From Ureibacillus massiliensis 4400831 = CIP 108448 = CCUG 49529 (lineage in GTDB: Bacteria; Bacillota; Bacilli; Bacillales_A; Planococcaceae), in assembly GCF_000772965.1 (NCBI RefSeq), contig NZ_JPVQ01000027.1, positions 1-45,652 on the forward strand: DNA of 45,652 nt, written 5' to 3'. The translations under genes and the position numbers were made by a program. Under the pieces are notes generated by a model that had not been told where the DNA came from, searched no databases, and saw only the letters and a list, made by a program, of their open reading frames with translations. Shown in pieces: positions 36,146-44,718 of this stretch (its first letter is position 1; each line of letters opens with the position of its first letter).

Positions 36146-39100
36146 TTATTGAAGGAAAACTTTAATTGCTTGAGATTTACCATCAATTGATAATGTAAGT
36201 GTGAACGAATCACCAGATTCAAGTCCATCAGAACCTAAATCAACTGATAGGTTTTGACTAGCGTTGCCAGTAACAACACCTTTATCATTGTTAGAATTAA
36301 TATCAGAGATTGTAAATACAACTTTTTCTGTATCAGTACCATTAGCGAATGTTACTTCACCGTTAGTCACGTTAATATTACGTGGACCTGAATTAGAATT
36401 TAAGTCATTACCATTAGCATCATAAGTTTTTAGAACATCTTGATCAAATTGATCTTCAACATCGAATTTACCTTCAGAAAGGATTTCATTAATGATTTCA
36501 TCAAGTTTTAATGCTCCATCATTACTATTAACAGTGCTATAATCAACAGTAATATCCTCTAATAATGAGTTTCCTAATGAGTCTTTATCAACAACAGCAA
36601 ATCTTGCTGAAACTTTTGGTTCTTCATTAACAAGAGTTAATGCATGTGTAATTGAAGTACCATCTTCATTAATGATTACTGTAACTTCTGTTTCAACTTT
36701 ATCGCCTTCGTCAGTTAAAACATTGTTATAAGATCCAGAAGCAGTAATTCCTGTGCTACTATCACCTGTTAAATATTTTCCTGGTATAATTTGATATGAA
36801 TTAGGGTTTGTTAATTCAATTTCAAGTCCGTTACCTAATACACCATAAACTGTAATACCCGCATCATCGCTTGTATCGATAGCATCTACAACTCCATCGC
36901 TTTTTACAACATATGACTTGAAGTCTTCAAACTCTACAGTACGGAATGTTACATCTAATGTATCTAAAATTGGGTTATCTTGAACATCTTCTCCAACTAA
37001 GCTAAATTCAACTGTTGCATTCCCACCATTTGCAGTGAATGTAAACTTACCGTCACTGTTGTTGTTAATTGTTTGGTAAGTTGTGCCATTAACAACTTCA
37101 GTAGAATCTCCTGATGCAATGATATTATTATTTAATACTCTCGCACGTACTTTATATTTTTCCCAAGAACGATTACTATCAGCTGGTGCAGCATTATGAT
37201 TTGCAGCATCGTTTGAGTAATCATCATAAATACGACCGTATTGATCTTCAAAAACAATATCTTCAAATTTGATCGTAGTTGTATCACCTGATGCAATATA
37301 AGTTAATGCATTATCAGCGATTTTTACAATTTTTTCTGGGTGAGCATTTGGTTCAACAAATAAAGTTAGTGTATTCTCAACACCAGATTTATCAACTTCA
37401 ATCTCGATATCAAATTCTTCTGCTTCATCTCTTAGATTGTCGCTAGATTTGAATTTCAAGTATACTTGACCATTTTTCTCAACAAATGTGAAATCAGTCG
37501 CTTGGTTTCCAGTCGCATTTTTTACTAAACCATTATCTGGTTTAACAAGAATTTTATCTTCACTTAAGTCATCATTTAAAGATTTAGCATTTGTTATTAA
37601 TTCACCGCTAGCATCGTAAGCAAATACTGGTAGTAAAACATCTTCATCACCAGCAATTACTTCATTTGGTAAGCCAAGTTCAATGCTATGTGGTTCACCA
37701 CTATCTGCAACAGTAAATACTTGTGATGTTTCTTCACCTGTAGCTTGTGATCTGAATGTTACAGTGTTATCTCCACTCTTAACATCTGTTATATCATCAG
37801 CGAAGATATCAATTGCAAAATAGTATTCACCATCTACGTTAATTACTTCTACACCGTCAAGACCGTGTCCAGAACCATTATCATCTGCATCTTCAATTTC
37901 AAAGATATCATCATCTGATACATCAACAGAAAGTCCTTCTCTAACTTGTTCTAACATTGTAGTATCGCCTGATGATGCATTTGAATTAGTATCATCTGCA
38001 AATTCCGCATCCATTTCAATACCGTATTGATCTTTTACTTTGAATAGAATTGAGAATTCAGCGTTACGATCTTCTAAATTTTCTACATTTAACTCATCAT
38101 CATTTGGGCTGTATAATCCTACGATTTCTACTTGAGCAGGTTCACCTTCATCTGAAAGTTGAACATCATGTTTCACGTTGATTTCTTCATCATTACGCTC
38201 ATAAGTAAATTCTACAGAACCAGTAGCATCATCATCTTCATCTCCGTCTACCCATACAACAAACTTACCATCTTCTACATATGGTGCTTTTACATATGTT
38301 TGATTTGCATCTTCATATACATCGATACCATTCACATCTAAATCTTTTAAATAACTTTCGTTTACAGATTCTGTAATATCTTCGCCGTATTGGTTATAGA
38401 TAGCAAAAGTAATGATAGCTTCTTTGTATTCTTCTCCTCCAGCAACCGGAGTGTTTTCTCTTCCAGTTAATACTAATTTGTCAGATAAGAATTCAATAGT
38501 AGTTACTTTTTCACGAGTAGTTGTTACTGTCGCTGTTAAGTCTTGTTCAGTTACACCACTAACTGTTAATGTGTATGTTGCATCTGAGAAAGTTCCGTCA
38601 ACTGTTAATACAGCTTCTGTTTTTTCTTCATTCCAATCAACATCACTTACAGCGATTGCTGTTGAACTTTGTGCTAATGCAAATTTTGCAGCTTCAGTGT
38701 CAACTGAACCATTGAATTGTACTGTTAATTGACTTTTACCAGTAGCTGTCAGTGATTGGATAGCCGTTGCTGCTTCGCCAGCTGGTGCTTCAGCTTTAAT
38801 AGTAGCGTTTAAGAATGAAGCGAATTGGCCACGAGTTACTGTTCCAGTTGGGTTGAAGTTAGCTGGAGCTGTGATACCAAGTTTTTTCATTGCTAATACA
38901 GCTGGTTGATATGGAGCGTAGATAGCATCGATATCGCCTAATACTACGTCAGAAGTGTCGCCAGCAAGATCTACTAAAGATTTACCAGTTACAGCTTCGT
39001 AAGCAGAGTTTAATACTACTGCTAATTGTACACGAGAAAGGTTTTGAGCTGGTTTTAAAGAACCGTCTTCATAACCTTCGAAAATACCAGCAGCTTTAAC

Positions 39101-39448
39101 TAAAGCATAGTATTTTTTGTTGTCATCAGTTAAGTATGATGGGTAATCTGTGAAGTATTCTTTTTCTAAGTAGTCAGCTGGTACTTCTATACCTTGAGCT
39201 TCAGCCCATTTACCAAGCATTAATACTACTTGTCCACGAGTTACAGCTTCGTTTGGAGCGAATGTACCGTCTGCTTTACCAGATACGTACCCTAATTCTA
39301 GTAAGTCTTTAATATTTTGTTCGTGGTCGTTACCAGCGATATCTGAAGGTGTTGCTGCAGATGCCACAGGCACGATCGCAGATGCTACTAAAGTAGCTGT
39401 TGCAGCAGATGCTACAAATTTTTTGTATTTCTTTGGTTGGTTAGCCAT
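36146..39448 (-). CDS. S-layer protein with three SLH domains
   Basis: 1100-residue surface-array protein. Signal peptide residues 1-32 (basic MANQPKKYKK, then FVASAATATLVASAIVPVASA). Three SLH domains follow at about 33-83, 98-152 and 170-217, each with a DGTFAPNEAVTR- or NLSR-type core; these bind the secondary cell wall polymer. An Ig-like domain occupies about 231-325, then a long beta-rich, acidic, threonine/aspartate-rich region without cysteine. Motifs of the type SGDTT, SGDST and GDSST recur at least five times in this part and are possible O-glycan sites. RBS AGAGGAGGAAA is near-perfect. With a strong promoter and terminator it is built for very high expression. It is the likely acceptor of the glycan made by the left-hand locus (inference). 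Confidence 0.92.
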   Translation of the reverse strand: MANQPKKYKKFVASAATATLVASAIVPVASAATPSDIAGNDHEQNIKDLLELGYVSGKADGTFAPNEAVTRGQVVLMLGKWAEAQGIEVPADYLEKEYFTDYPSYLTDDNKKYYALVKAAGIFEGYEDGSLKPAQNLSRVQLAVVLNSAYEAVTGKSLVDLAGDTSDVVLGDIDAIYAPYQPAVLAMKKLGITAPANFNPTGTVTRGQFASFLNATIKAEAPAGEAATAIQSLTATGKSQLTVQFNGSVDTEAAKFALAQSSTAIAVSDVDWNEEKTEAVLTVDGTFSDATYTLTVSGVTEQDLTATVTTTREKVTTIEFLSDKLVLTGRENTPVAGGEEYKEAIITFAIYNQYGEDITESVNESYLKDLDVNGIDVYEDANQTYVKAPYVEDGKFVVWVDGDEDDDATGSVEFTYERNDEEINVKHDVQLSDEGEPAQVEIVGLYSPNDDELNVENLEDRNAEFSILFKVKDQYGIEMDAEFADDTNSNASSGDTTMLEQVREGLSVDVSDDDIFEIEDADDNGSGHGLDGVEVINVDGEYYFAIDIFADDITDVKSGDNTVTFRSQATGEETSQVFTVADSGEPHSIELGLPNEVIAGDEDVLLPVFAYDASGELITNAKSLNDDLSEDKILVKPDNGLVKNATGNQATDFTFVEKNGQVYLKFKSSDNLRDEAEEFDIEIEVDKSGVENTLTLFVEPNAHPEKIVKIADNALTYIASGDTTTIKFEDIVFEDQYGRIYDDYSNDAANHNAAPADSNRSWEKYKVRARVLNNNIIASGDSTEVVNGTTYQTINNNSDGKFTFTANGGNATVEFSLVGEDVQDNPILDTLDVTFRTVEFEDFKSYVVKSDGVVDAIDTSDDAGITVYGVLGNGLEIELTNPNSYQIIPGKYLTGDSSTGITASGSYNNVLTDEGDKVETEVTVIINEDGTSITHALTLVNEEPKVSARFAVVDKDSLGNSLLEDITVDYSTVNSNDGALKLDEIINEILSEGKFDVEDQFDQDVLKTYDANGNDLNSNSGPRNINVTNGEVTFANGTDTEKVVFTISDINSNNDKGVVTGNASQNLSVDLGSDGLESGDSFTLTLSIDGKSQAIKVFLQ

Positions 39449-39496
39449 AGAAAGATTTCCTCCTCTAATTCAATTAAAATTTTAGTTACCCGACAC

Positions 39497-39524
39497 TTAT
39501 GTGTAGATAAACTAGTACACATAA
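39497..39524. promoter_or_regulatory. Dyad at the start of the S-layer transcript
   Basis: TTATGTGTA (39497-39505) and TACACATAA (39516-39524) form a perfect 9-bp inverted repeat with a 10-bp centre. It begins right after the -10 box and covers the expected transcription start, so it could be an operator or, if transcription starts early in it, a 5'-end hairpin protecting the mRNA. Confidence 0.45.
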
Positions 39525-39525
39525 A

Positions 39526-39554
39526 AGTTTAGTAGTATATAAATTAGTTGTCAA
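39526..39554 (-). promoter_or_regulatory. Sigma-A promoter of the S-layer gene
   Basis: On the minus strand, a perfect TTGACA (39549-39554), a 17-bp spacer and TAAACT (39526-39531). The predicted start gives an untranslated leader of about 70 nt to the ATG at 39448. Confidence 0.75.
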
Positions 39555-40026
39555 TCATTTTTTAGCACAAATTACATTTTTATTATAATTGTAACTATAA
39601 ATGAAAAACTAGGTTTATATGCTACGGGATAACTTAAAATCTATATAGATTATTACATAAAAAAATATAAAAAACCAATAGATTCTTCCCACAATTATCA
39701 TATCACTATATTAATATAACTATTAGGTTGTGTATCGTTAATATAAAATTAATAATGTAGGAGTCTAGCAATTCTATTTACTATTGTAGAAATAGTATTA
39801 TTTTGTTGGTTAATCGTGAAATTACTAGGAATATTGGAGAATTATAGTTTCATTGTAATTAGACGGGTGGTTTCTGAAGAAGTTTCATGTAATTTGAAAT
39901 TTATTTTTGTTATTTATACGTTAAGTAATTGTCATTCTTTTAAAGTGGTTTTTAGTGGTTTGTTATTATCCCTAAGTAGCTTTAATCCCTCGACTATTAT
40001 ATGACTAGTTTCCTAATTTATGCATA
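39555..40026. other. Gene-free region between the S-layer promoter and the tagA terminator
   Basis: Very AT-rich. A plus-strand frame of 62 codons at 39816-40004 has no ribosome binding site and no recognisable similarity, so it is not called. It may hold upstream promoter elements of the S-layer gene; I see no clear second promoter. Confidence 0.5.
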
Positions 40027-40068
40027 AAAAGAAGGTCTAAGCAGTGCGAGCTACTTAGACCTTCTTTT
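40027..40068 (-). terminator. Terminator downstream of tagA-like gene
   Basis: AAAAGAAGGTCTAAG (40027-40041) pairs perfectly with CTTAGACCTTCTTTT (40054-40068), a 15-bp stem with a 12-base loop. It is 190 bp past the stop at 40261 and insulates the S-layer gene from upstream transcription. Confidence 0.85.
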
Positions 40069-40260
40069 CGGGCTACCAACCGTTTTTTTCCTTGCAGGGA
40101 AATTACTATATATCATAGAGAAAATCTTACTTCTAGTACAGTGTACCACCTTTATTACATTTTAACAATAAATTATTACAAAGATTACAGGATTATTTTT
40201 ATTTGCATAGATTACCCACTTTGAGCAGTTCTTTCTCTCGATTGGATAATCCTTCTTTTA

Positions 40261-40986
40261 TTACACTTGCTTTTTCTTTGATCCGCGCGCCACTTCTAAT
40301 AAGAAGAGAGGTAATGCAATTTGGCGCTTGATTCGTTTTGGTTCCTTCATTAATCGATAGAACCATTCCATACCGATTTTTTGGAATGCCTCTGGTGCGC
40401 GTTTTACGTTACCAGCTAATACATCAAAGGAACCCCCTACCCCTTGATAAATCGTTGGGTGAAGTTGTTCTCGGTTTGCATTGATCCAGCTTTCCTGCTT
40501 TGGACTTCCCATAGCTACAAATAGGAGATCAGGCTTTGCTTCATTTATTTTCGCAATAACTTTTTCATTATCTTTTTCATAGCCGTCTTGTGTCCCACTA
40601 ATAATGATACTTGGATATAGCTCCCTCAGCTTCTCAGCAGCCTTATCTGCTATCCCAGGTTTTCCTCCATATAAAAAGATAGCCTTTTGTCGCTTCGCCG
40701 CTTCTTCACAAAGTCGCATCATCATATCCACACCTGTAACCCGTGAAGTAATTTGTCCTTTTTGAATTTTGGAAGCAAGGATTACCCCTATACCGTCTGG
40801 AATTTGAAATTCCGCATCGTTAAGTAATTTTTTAAGGGATGGATCATTTTTGGCTTTGATAATCTTTTCCGGATTGATCGCAACAATTAGAGATTTCTCT
40901 TTTGTTTCAATTCTGTCGAAAATCATGGGGATCAGTTCATCATAGTTTTCTGTATTTACATTTATACCTAGTACTGTTTCTTTCAT
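40261..40986 (-). CDS. tagA: WecG/TagA/CpsF-family glycosyltransferase (GT26)
   Basis: 241-residue GT26 enzyme. Members add ManNAc or a ManNAc-derived sugar to lipid-linked GlcNAc in teichoic acid linkage units, capsules and secondary wall polymers. VLGINVNTEN, FQIPDGIGVILASK (the aspartate of the active site, D64), FLYGGKPGIADKAAEKL, VAMGSPKQE and GVGGSFDVLAGNVKRAPE are all present. At the site where TagA/WecG enzymes have TxN, this protein has AIN (A36), a variant I believe occurs in other Bacillales members. The basic C-terminal tail (KEPKRIKRQ...) would target the membrane. Next to a UDP-ManNAc dehydrogenase gene, it probably builds the wall polymer bound by the SLH domains. Confidence 0.83.
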   Translation of the reverse strand: MKETVLGINVNTENYDELIPMIFDRIETKEKSLIVAINPEKIIKAKNDPSLKKLLNDAEFQIPDGIGVILASKIQKGQITSRVTGVDMMMRLCEEAAKRQKAIFLYGGKPGIADKAAEKLRELYPSIIISGTQDGYEKDNEKVIAKINEAKPDLLFVAMGSPKQESWINANREQLHPTIYQGVGGSFDVLAGNVKRAPEAFQKIGMEWFYRLMKEPKRIKRQIALPLFLLEVARGSKKKQV

Positions 40987-41055
40987 ATTGAATTCTACCG
41001 TCCATTACATCACCTATGGAAGTGATGGTTTTTATTTTAGTTATTTCCATCTTAA

Positions 41056-41096
41056 CAAAAAAAGAGGCAGCATGCATCTTTCATTGCACACTGCCT
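41056..41096 (-). terminator. Terminator of the wecC-like gene
   Basis: AGGCAG (41065-41070) pairs with CTGCCT (41091-41096), with partial inner TGCA pairing. Minus-strand exit is CTTTTTTTG. It lies 9 bp past the stop at 41105, so tagA probably has a separate promoter or depends on read-through. Confidence 0.8.
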
Positions 41097-41104
41097 AGGT
41101 TCAA

Positions 41105-42376
41105 CTATTTATTTTTAGAATCACCAAGTAAGTGGTATTGGAAGCCTGCTTCCTGCCAAGCTTCACGGTTTAAGCAATTTTTCGTATCAAACACAATTTT
41201 GTTTCGCGCTGAGATTGATAACGGATTGTATTCTTTAAACTCATTATGATCCGTTAAGAATAAAAGAATATCGGCTTCTTTTGTCGCTTCTTCTAAGCTT
41301 TGCGTTTGTGTTACATGTTTATTTTCCTTTATATGTGGATCATAAGACACGACGTCTAAGCCCAATTTTTGAAGTTCGTATATAACTTCTGTTGATGGAC
41401 TTTCTCGCATATCATCGACATTGCCTTTAAATGCTAGTCCAAGCACTGCTACTTTTGCACCTGCAATTTTATTTTGGTTTAAAATGGCTTGTGTTTTCTG
41501 TGCAGTGAATGCTGGCATATTATCATTTGTGTTACGTGACATATGAACGATTTGCGCTTTTTCTCCACCAAGCTCTACTAGGAACCACGGGTCTACCGCA
41601 ATACAGTGTCCCCCAACACCAGGGCCAGGGAAATGGACATTTACACGTGGGTGATAGTTCGCAAATTTAATTGCCTCCCAAATGTTCACGTCTAACAAAT
41701 CTGCCATTTTTGCTAGTTCATTCGCAAAAGCAATATTTACATCACGATATGTGTTCTCCATTACTTTTACTAACTCTGCAGTCGTTGCATCTGTTAAATG
41801 GATTGTTCCTTTAACGAAAGTTTCGTATAGTTCTTTTGTCATTTCAGCAGATTTTTTATTAATTCCACCAACAATACGATCATTATTCACTAACTCATCG
41901 AAAATACGACCAGGAATAACACGTTCTGGTGAATGGGATACAAATAAATCCACACCTATTTCTAGGTCTGATTTGATCAATTCAGGAATCATAATACGCT
42001 CCACAGTTTTTGGTGGAACTGTTGATTCAAGGATTACTAAGTTTCCTTTTCTTACATAAGGAACGATTGCTTTAGTTGCTTCACGAACATATTCTAGGTT
42101 CGCTGTTTTATCTGGATTGATTGGTGAAGGAACAGCAACGATAAACACGTCGGCTTCCTCTGGTGTAGTAGAGGCAGTTAAGAATCCTTCATCTACCGCT
42201 TTATTTAAGCGTTCTTGTAAGCCATTTTCCTCAATGTGTAATTGCTTTTCCTGAATGCTTCGTACGGCTGCTGGATTCACATCCACTCCATGCACCTTTA
42301 CACCGTGGTTTGCAAACATAACTGCTGTTGGTAAGCCAATATACCCTAACCCAACAACACAAATTTTCTTTGTCAT
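41105..42376 (-). CDS. wecC: UDP-N-acetyl-D-mannosamine dehydrogenase type nucleotide-sugar dehydrogenase
   Basis: 423-residue UDP-glucose/GDP-mannose dehydrogenase family enzyme, oxidising C6 of a UDP-sugar to the uronate with two NAD. N-terminal CVVGLGYIGLPTAVMFANHG, VPSPI, ESTVPPKT, SPERVIPG, and the catalytic cysteine in PGVGGHCIAVDPWFL. This pattern fits the WecC (UDP-ManNAc) branch better than Ugd. ManNAcA is a known part of Bacillales secondary wall polymers, which matches the S-layer and tagA neighbours. Epimerase wecB is not in the window. Start ATG 42376 has AAAGGAAG about 13 bp upstream, a rather long spacing. Confidence 0.85.
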   Translation of the reverse strand: MTKKICVVGLGYIGLPTAVMFANHGVKVHGVDVNPAAVRSIQEKQLHIEENGLQERLNKAVDEGFLTASTTPEEADVFIVAVPSPINPDKTANLEYVREATKAIVPYVRKGNLVILESTVPPKTVERIMIPELIKSDLEIGVDLFVSHSPERVIPGRIFDELVNNDRIVGGINKKSAEMTKELYETFVKGTIHLTDATTAELVKVMENTYRDVNIAFANELAKMADLLDVNIWEAIKFANYHPRVNVHFPGPGVGGHCIAVDPWFLVELGGEKAQIVHMSRNTNDNMPAFTAQKTQAILNQNKIAGAKVAVLGLAFKGNVDDMRESPSTEVIYELQKLGLDVVSYDPHIKENKHVTQTQSLEEATKEADILLFLTDHNEFKEYNPLSISARNKIVFDTKNCLNREAWQEAGFQYHLLGDSKNK

Positions 42377-42542
42377 AATGATCGTTACTTCCTTTCAAAT
42401 ATTAAGAACAATTATGTTTATATAATTTCATTCGTTAATTTTAACCTATTTGGTTCAATCCTGCATTTTAGTATACAACTTTCGAGTTGGTCTGTGAATT
42501 AAAATTCAATTAAATCATTGTTACATTGTTCAAGACCGGAGG

Positions 42543-42886
42543 TTTTGAGCGCATACTAAATATACTTGATCATATAAGTCTTCATTATGGGTACTTAAAA
42601 ACCAGGTTTAAAGCACATACTTTTTATTTGAGCGAACAAGCGCTTCATTGGATCACTTATTCTTATAATTGGTCGTATACTACTTTCTCTTGATCACATA
42701 GCCACTTTTTAAAATATTAAAGTCACCTTTCGAGCACATAAACATGGATTTTGAGCGCTTGTCTAATTAATTGGATCACTTAATATGTTCTCTTGATTAC
42801 TTAGCATTCGCTTTTGGTCACATAACTTTCTTTTGAGCGGATAAGTAATTCATTGGATCACTTATCTAAACATTTGGTCACATAAT
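42543..42886. repeat. Array of about 17 degenerate 20-21 bp units
   Basis: Related words recur at almost constant distance. Forms include TTGATCATATAAG, TTGGATCACTTAT (three times, one as ...TTAA), TTGGTCACATAA (twice), TTGATCACATAG, CGAGCACATAA, TGAGCGGATAAG and TGAGCGCATAC. Their cores fall near 42546, 42568, 42590, 42611, 42630, 42650, 42671, 42691, (42711 very weak), 42732, 42752, 42773, 42794, 42815, 42834, 42855 and 42875, a mean spacing of about 20.5 bp, two DNA turns. The text between cores is variable. The array fills the gap between wecC and the NERD gene; 42377-42542 holds only the wecC leader. Confidence 0.85.
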
Positions 42887-42921
42887 TTTTGTTAGCCTAT
42901 ATTAGATGCTATTCGAAGCGT

Positions 42922-43860
42922 CTAATTACTTAATATATATCTGCTTGATTTAGTTGCGCCAATTCTTTCTAAACTATTTGCTTTTAGAATTCTTTTAGCT
43001 TCATGTCTGTTTCTTAATTGTAAGAAAGATACAGCTTCTTGCGTTGTGACAGTTTTGTTTATTAGCATATAATAGTCCTTCAATGCTTGTTCATGGGCGT
43101 GCATATTACTCTTTTTACATTTTGGACAATACCATGTTCTTAACGTTCTTACCATTGGAATGGTTCCACATTGCGGACATTCTACTCCTGAGATAATTTC
43201 ATTTCTTTTAATTTCATATTTGTTACATAACGGAAAAGTAGTACTTTCATAAGGAATGTTACTTAGTATTCTAACCAATTTTTCTGTATCAATTAGTTTT
43301 TGCGATTCTGATTGATTCCATAGATAAGTTATTATTTCTCTACCAATTTTTACTGGAAATATATCTGATGGTGTTTTAATGATTGCGTTGTTAAATGGAA
43401 ATACGATCACACCATATATAGGTGCTTTTATTTTCATACTTTCTAGTAAAAGTTTCAGCCCTAGACAATATTGTTCTAGCTGGATTTCTGGACTTCCTAG
43501 AATCTGATATTTCCCGTCCTCTTCTTCACGCACGAGTTGTCTTGGATTTTTTCTGAAATGAAGAAACCCTTTGATGTTTTTAACTTCTAATAGGAGACAC
43601 AAGCTTGGTGCTACAATCAACACATCAATCTGCACATCTACCTTCGATTTGAATTGAACATTGTGTAATACATAAGTGTTTTTAGGGAGTTCGTTTTCTG
43701 AAAGTAGTTGAAGAATATACTGCTCCCCTTGTTCGCCAGCTTCGTAGCGGGAGAGTTCTTCTATTATAGTAGGATATTTTTCGTGTGTGGGAGGGATGCG
43801 ATTTTTAAGAGCGGTAAGTCCGAGTGTTATATCGTAGCTTGAAAATGGTTTTGCGATCAA
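42922..43860 (-). CDS. NERD-domain protein with C-terminal zinc ribbon
   Basis: 312 residues. The nuclease-related domain (NERD) occupies about residues 38-160: GEQGEQYILQLLSE, VDVQIDVLIVAPSLCLLLEVKNIKG carries the D-x-n-E-x-K pattern of the restriction-like fold. A zinc ribbon follows with CPQC and CPKC (about residues 226-248), then a helix-turn-helix-like tail. The start is TTG 43860 with AAAAGGAGAG upstream; no ATG is near. NERD proteins are common in Bacillales; the function is unproven, with a role in DNA processing assumed. No obvious partner gene nearby. Confidence 0.82.
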   Translation of the reverse strand: MIAKPFSSYDITLGLTALKNRIPPTHEKYPTIIEELSRYEAGEQGEQYILQLLSENELPKNTYVLHNVQFKSKVDVQIDVLIVAPSLCLLLEVKNIKGFLHFRKNPRQLVREEEDGKYQILGSPEIQLEQYCLGLKLLLESMKIKAPIYGVIVFPFNNAIIKTPSDIFPVKIGREIITYLWNQSESQKLIDTEKLVRILSNIPYESTTFPLCNKYEIKRNEIISGVECPQCGTIPMVRTLRTWYCPKCKKSNMHAHEQALKDYYMLINKTVTTQEAVSFLQLRNRHEAKRILKANSLERIGATKSSRYILSN

Positions 43861-44296
43861 ATTTCTTCTTCTCTCCTTTTTGCTTATAAGATATCAAGTT
43901 TCGAAGGGGATGGGAATAGTGGTTCTGGAAACTTTTTATTTGGGAGGAACTTTGATTGGCAAAATCGATTTTTGGAGGGTGGGTTTTGAGACCCTATCGT
44001 ATCGGTTCAAATGGACTTTTTCTGAGAGAGGTCTTCTATCAAGCTCCCATTATAGATTTGTTGAACCCAATTATATTTCTTTAAGATGCATATTCCTCAA
44101 CGATATTTTCATAAGTTGTTTTTATATATTTCGTTTGCATTCAATATAGTACGAAGGCTCTAGAATGATTAAATTTTATCATCCTAAGATTCATGCAATG
44201 TACAATTTTTCAATGTTCGAATAAATTATAGAAACTATGTATAATAAGTTCATTATTTGGTAATAATAGGGTGTAACAACAGAAGGAGGGATATGA
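43861..44296. other. 436-bp gap
   Basis: Holds a plus-strand open frame (43880-44149, 89 codons) with weak coding character, which I do not call, and a TATAAT box at 44240-44245 that may drive the small ORF at 44297 (nearest -35 is a poor TTCGAA at 18 bp). Confidence 0.45.
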
Positions 44297-44398
44297 ATGA
44301 AAGATTCAAAACACTATTCTTTAAGTAAAACAGATTGGATATTCGGGATTGTTGGTTCTGGTATTGTTGTTTTGGTCATTCATTTTTTTATCTCTTAA
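44297..44398 (+). CDS. Predicted 33-residue single-pass membrane peptide
   Basis: ATG 44297 follows GAAGGAGGG with seven bases between. The peptide starts MKDSKHYSLSKTDW and continues with one hydrophobic helix (IFGIVGSGIVVLVIHFF). The ideal ribosome binding site and the clean N-polar/C-hydrophobic layout support a real gene. An overlapping ATG at 44293 opens only an 11-codon frame. I do not recognise a family. Confidence 0.55.
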   Translation: MKDSKHYSLSKTDWIFGIVGSGIVVLVIHFFIS

Positions 44399-44534
44399 TG
44401 AACTGAATTTCGGTTATTTTGATTTTGCCTATCAAATCGCATAGCTTCCCCTCCCTTTATAGAATGATTTTCTAATAGATTCGAATATCCGAGTTTTTTG
44501 GATCTTTCATCCATGCCTTCTATTGTAATAGTAA

Positions 44535-44567
44535 AAGCACCTGCTCCTTATTGGATTGCAGGTGCTT
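44535..44567. terminator. Terminator between the two tiny ORFs
   Basis: AAGCACCTGC (44535-44544) pairs with GCAGGTGCTT (44558-44567). Plus-strand exit is CTATTTTTG; minus-strand exit TTACTATTAC. It abuts the stop codon of the minus-strand ORF at 44568. Confidence 0.8.
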
Positions 44568-44639
44568 CTATTTTTGTGTGACAATCATATTTTGTAATGC
44601 GACCGCGTATTGTGAATATAAGTTTTGTAAGTCCATCAT
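44568..44639 (-). CDS. Predicted 23-residue microprotein
   Basis: ATG 44639 follows CGGAGGAAAGG at normal spacing. The amphipathic peptide starts MMDLQNLYSQYAVALQN and ends IVTQK. The stop codon touches a terminator hairpin, as for a true last gene of an operon. It lies 79 bp downstream of the IDEAL-domain gene. No family is recognised. Confidence 0.5.
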   Translation of the reverse strand: MMDLQNLYSQYAVALQNMIVTQK

Positions 44640-44718
44640 GCTGCCTTTCCTCCGTAGCAATTCAAAAATTCGTTATTCGTGGATGTTGGTGGATGGGTTC
44701 TGAAATTCGATGTAGCTC

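Noticed and set aside
39816-40004. Plus-strand 62-codon ORF upstream of the S-layer gene
   Set aside because: No ribosome binding site, composition like the surrounding AT-rich gap, no similarity seen.
42543-42886. CRISPR array
   Set aside because: The repeated words are degenerate and only about 10-12 bp long, with a 20-21 bp period. There are no identical repeats with unique spacers and no cas genes.
43880-44149. Plus-strand 89-codon ORF
   Set aside because: No good ribosome binding site, poor coding character and no recognisable domain. It looks like open noncoding sequence.
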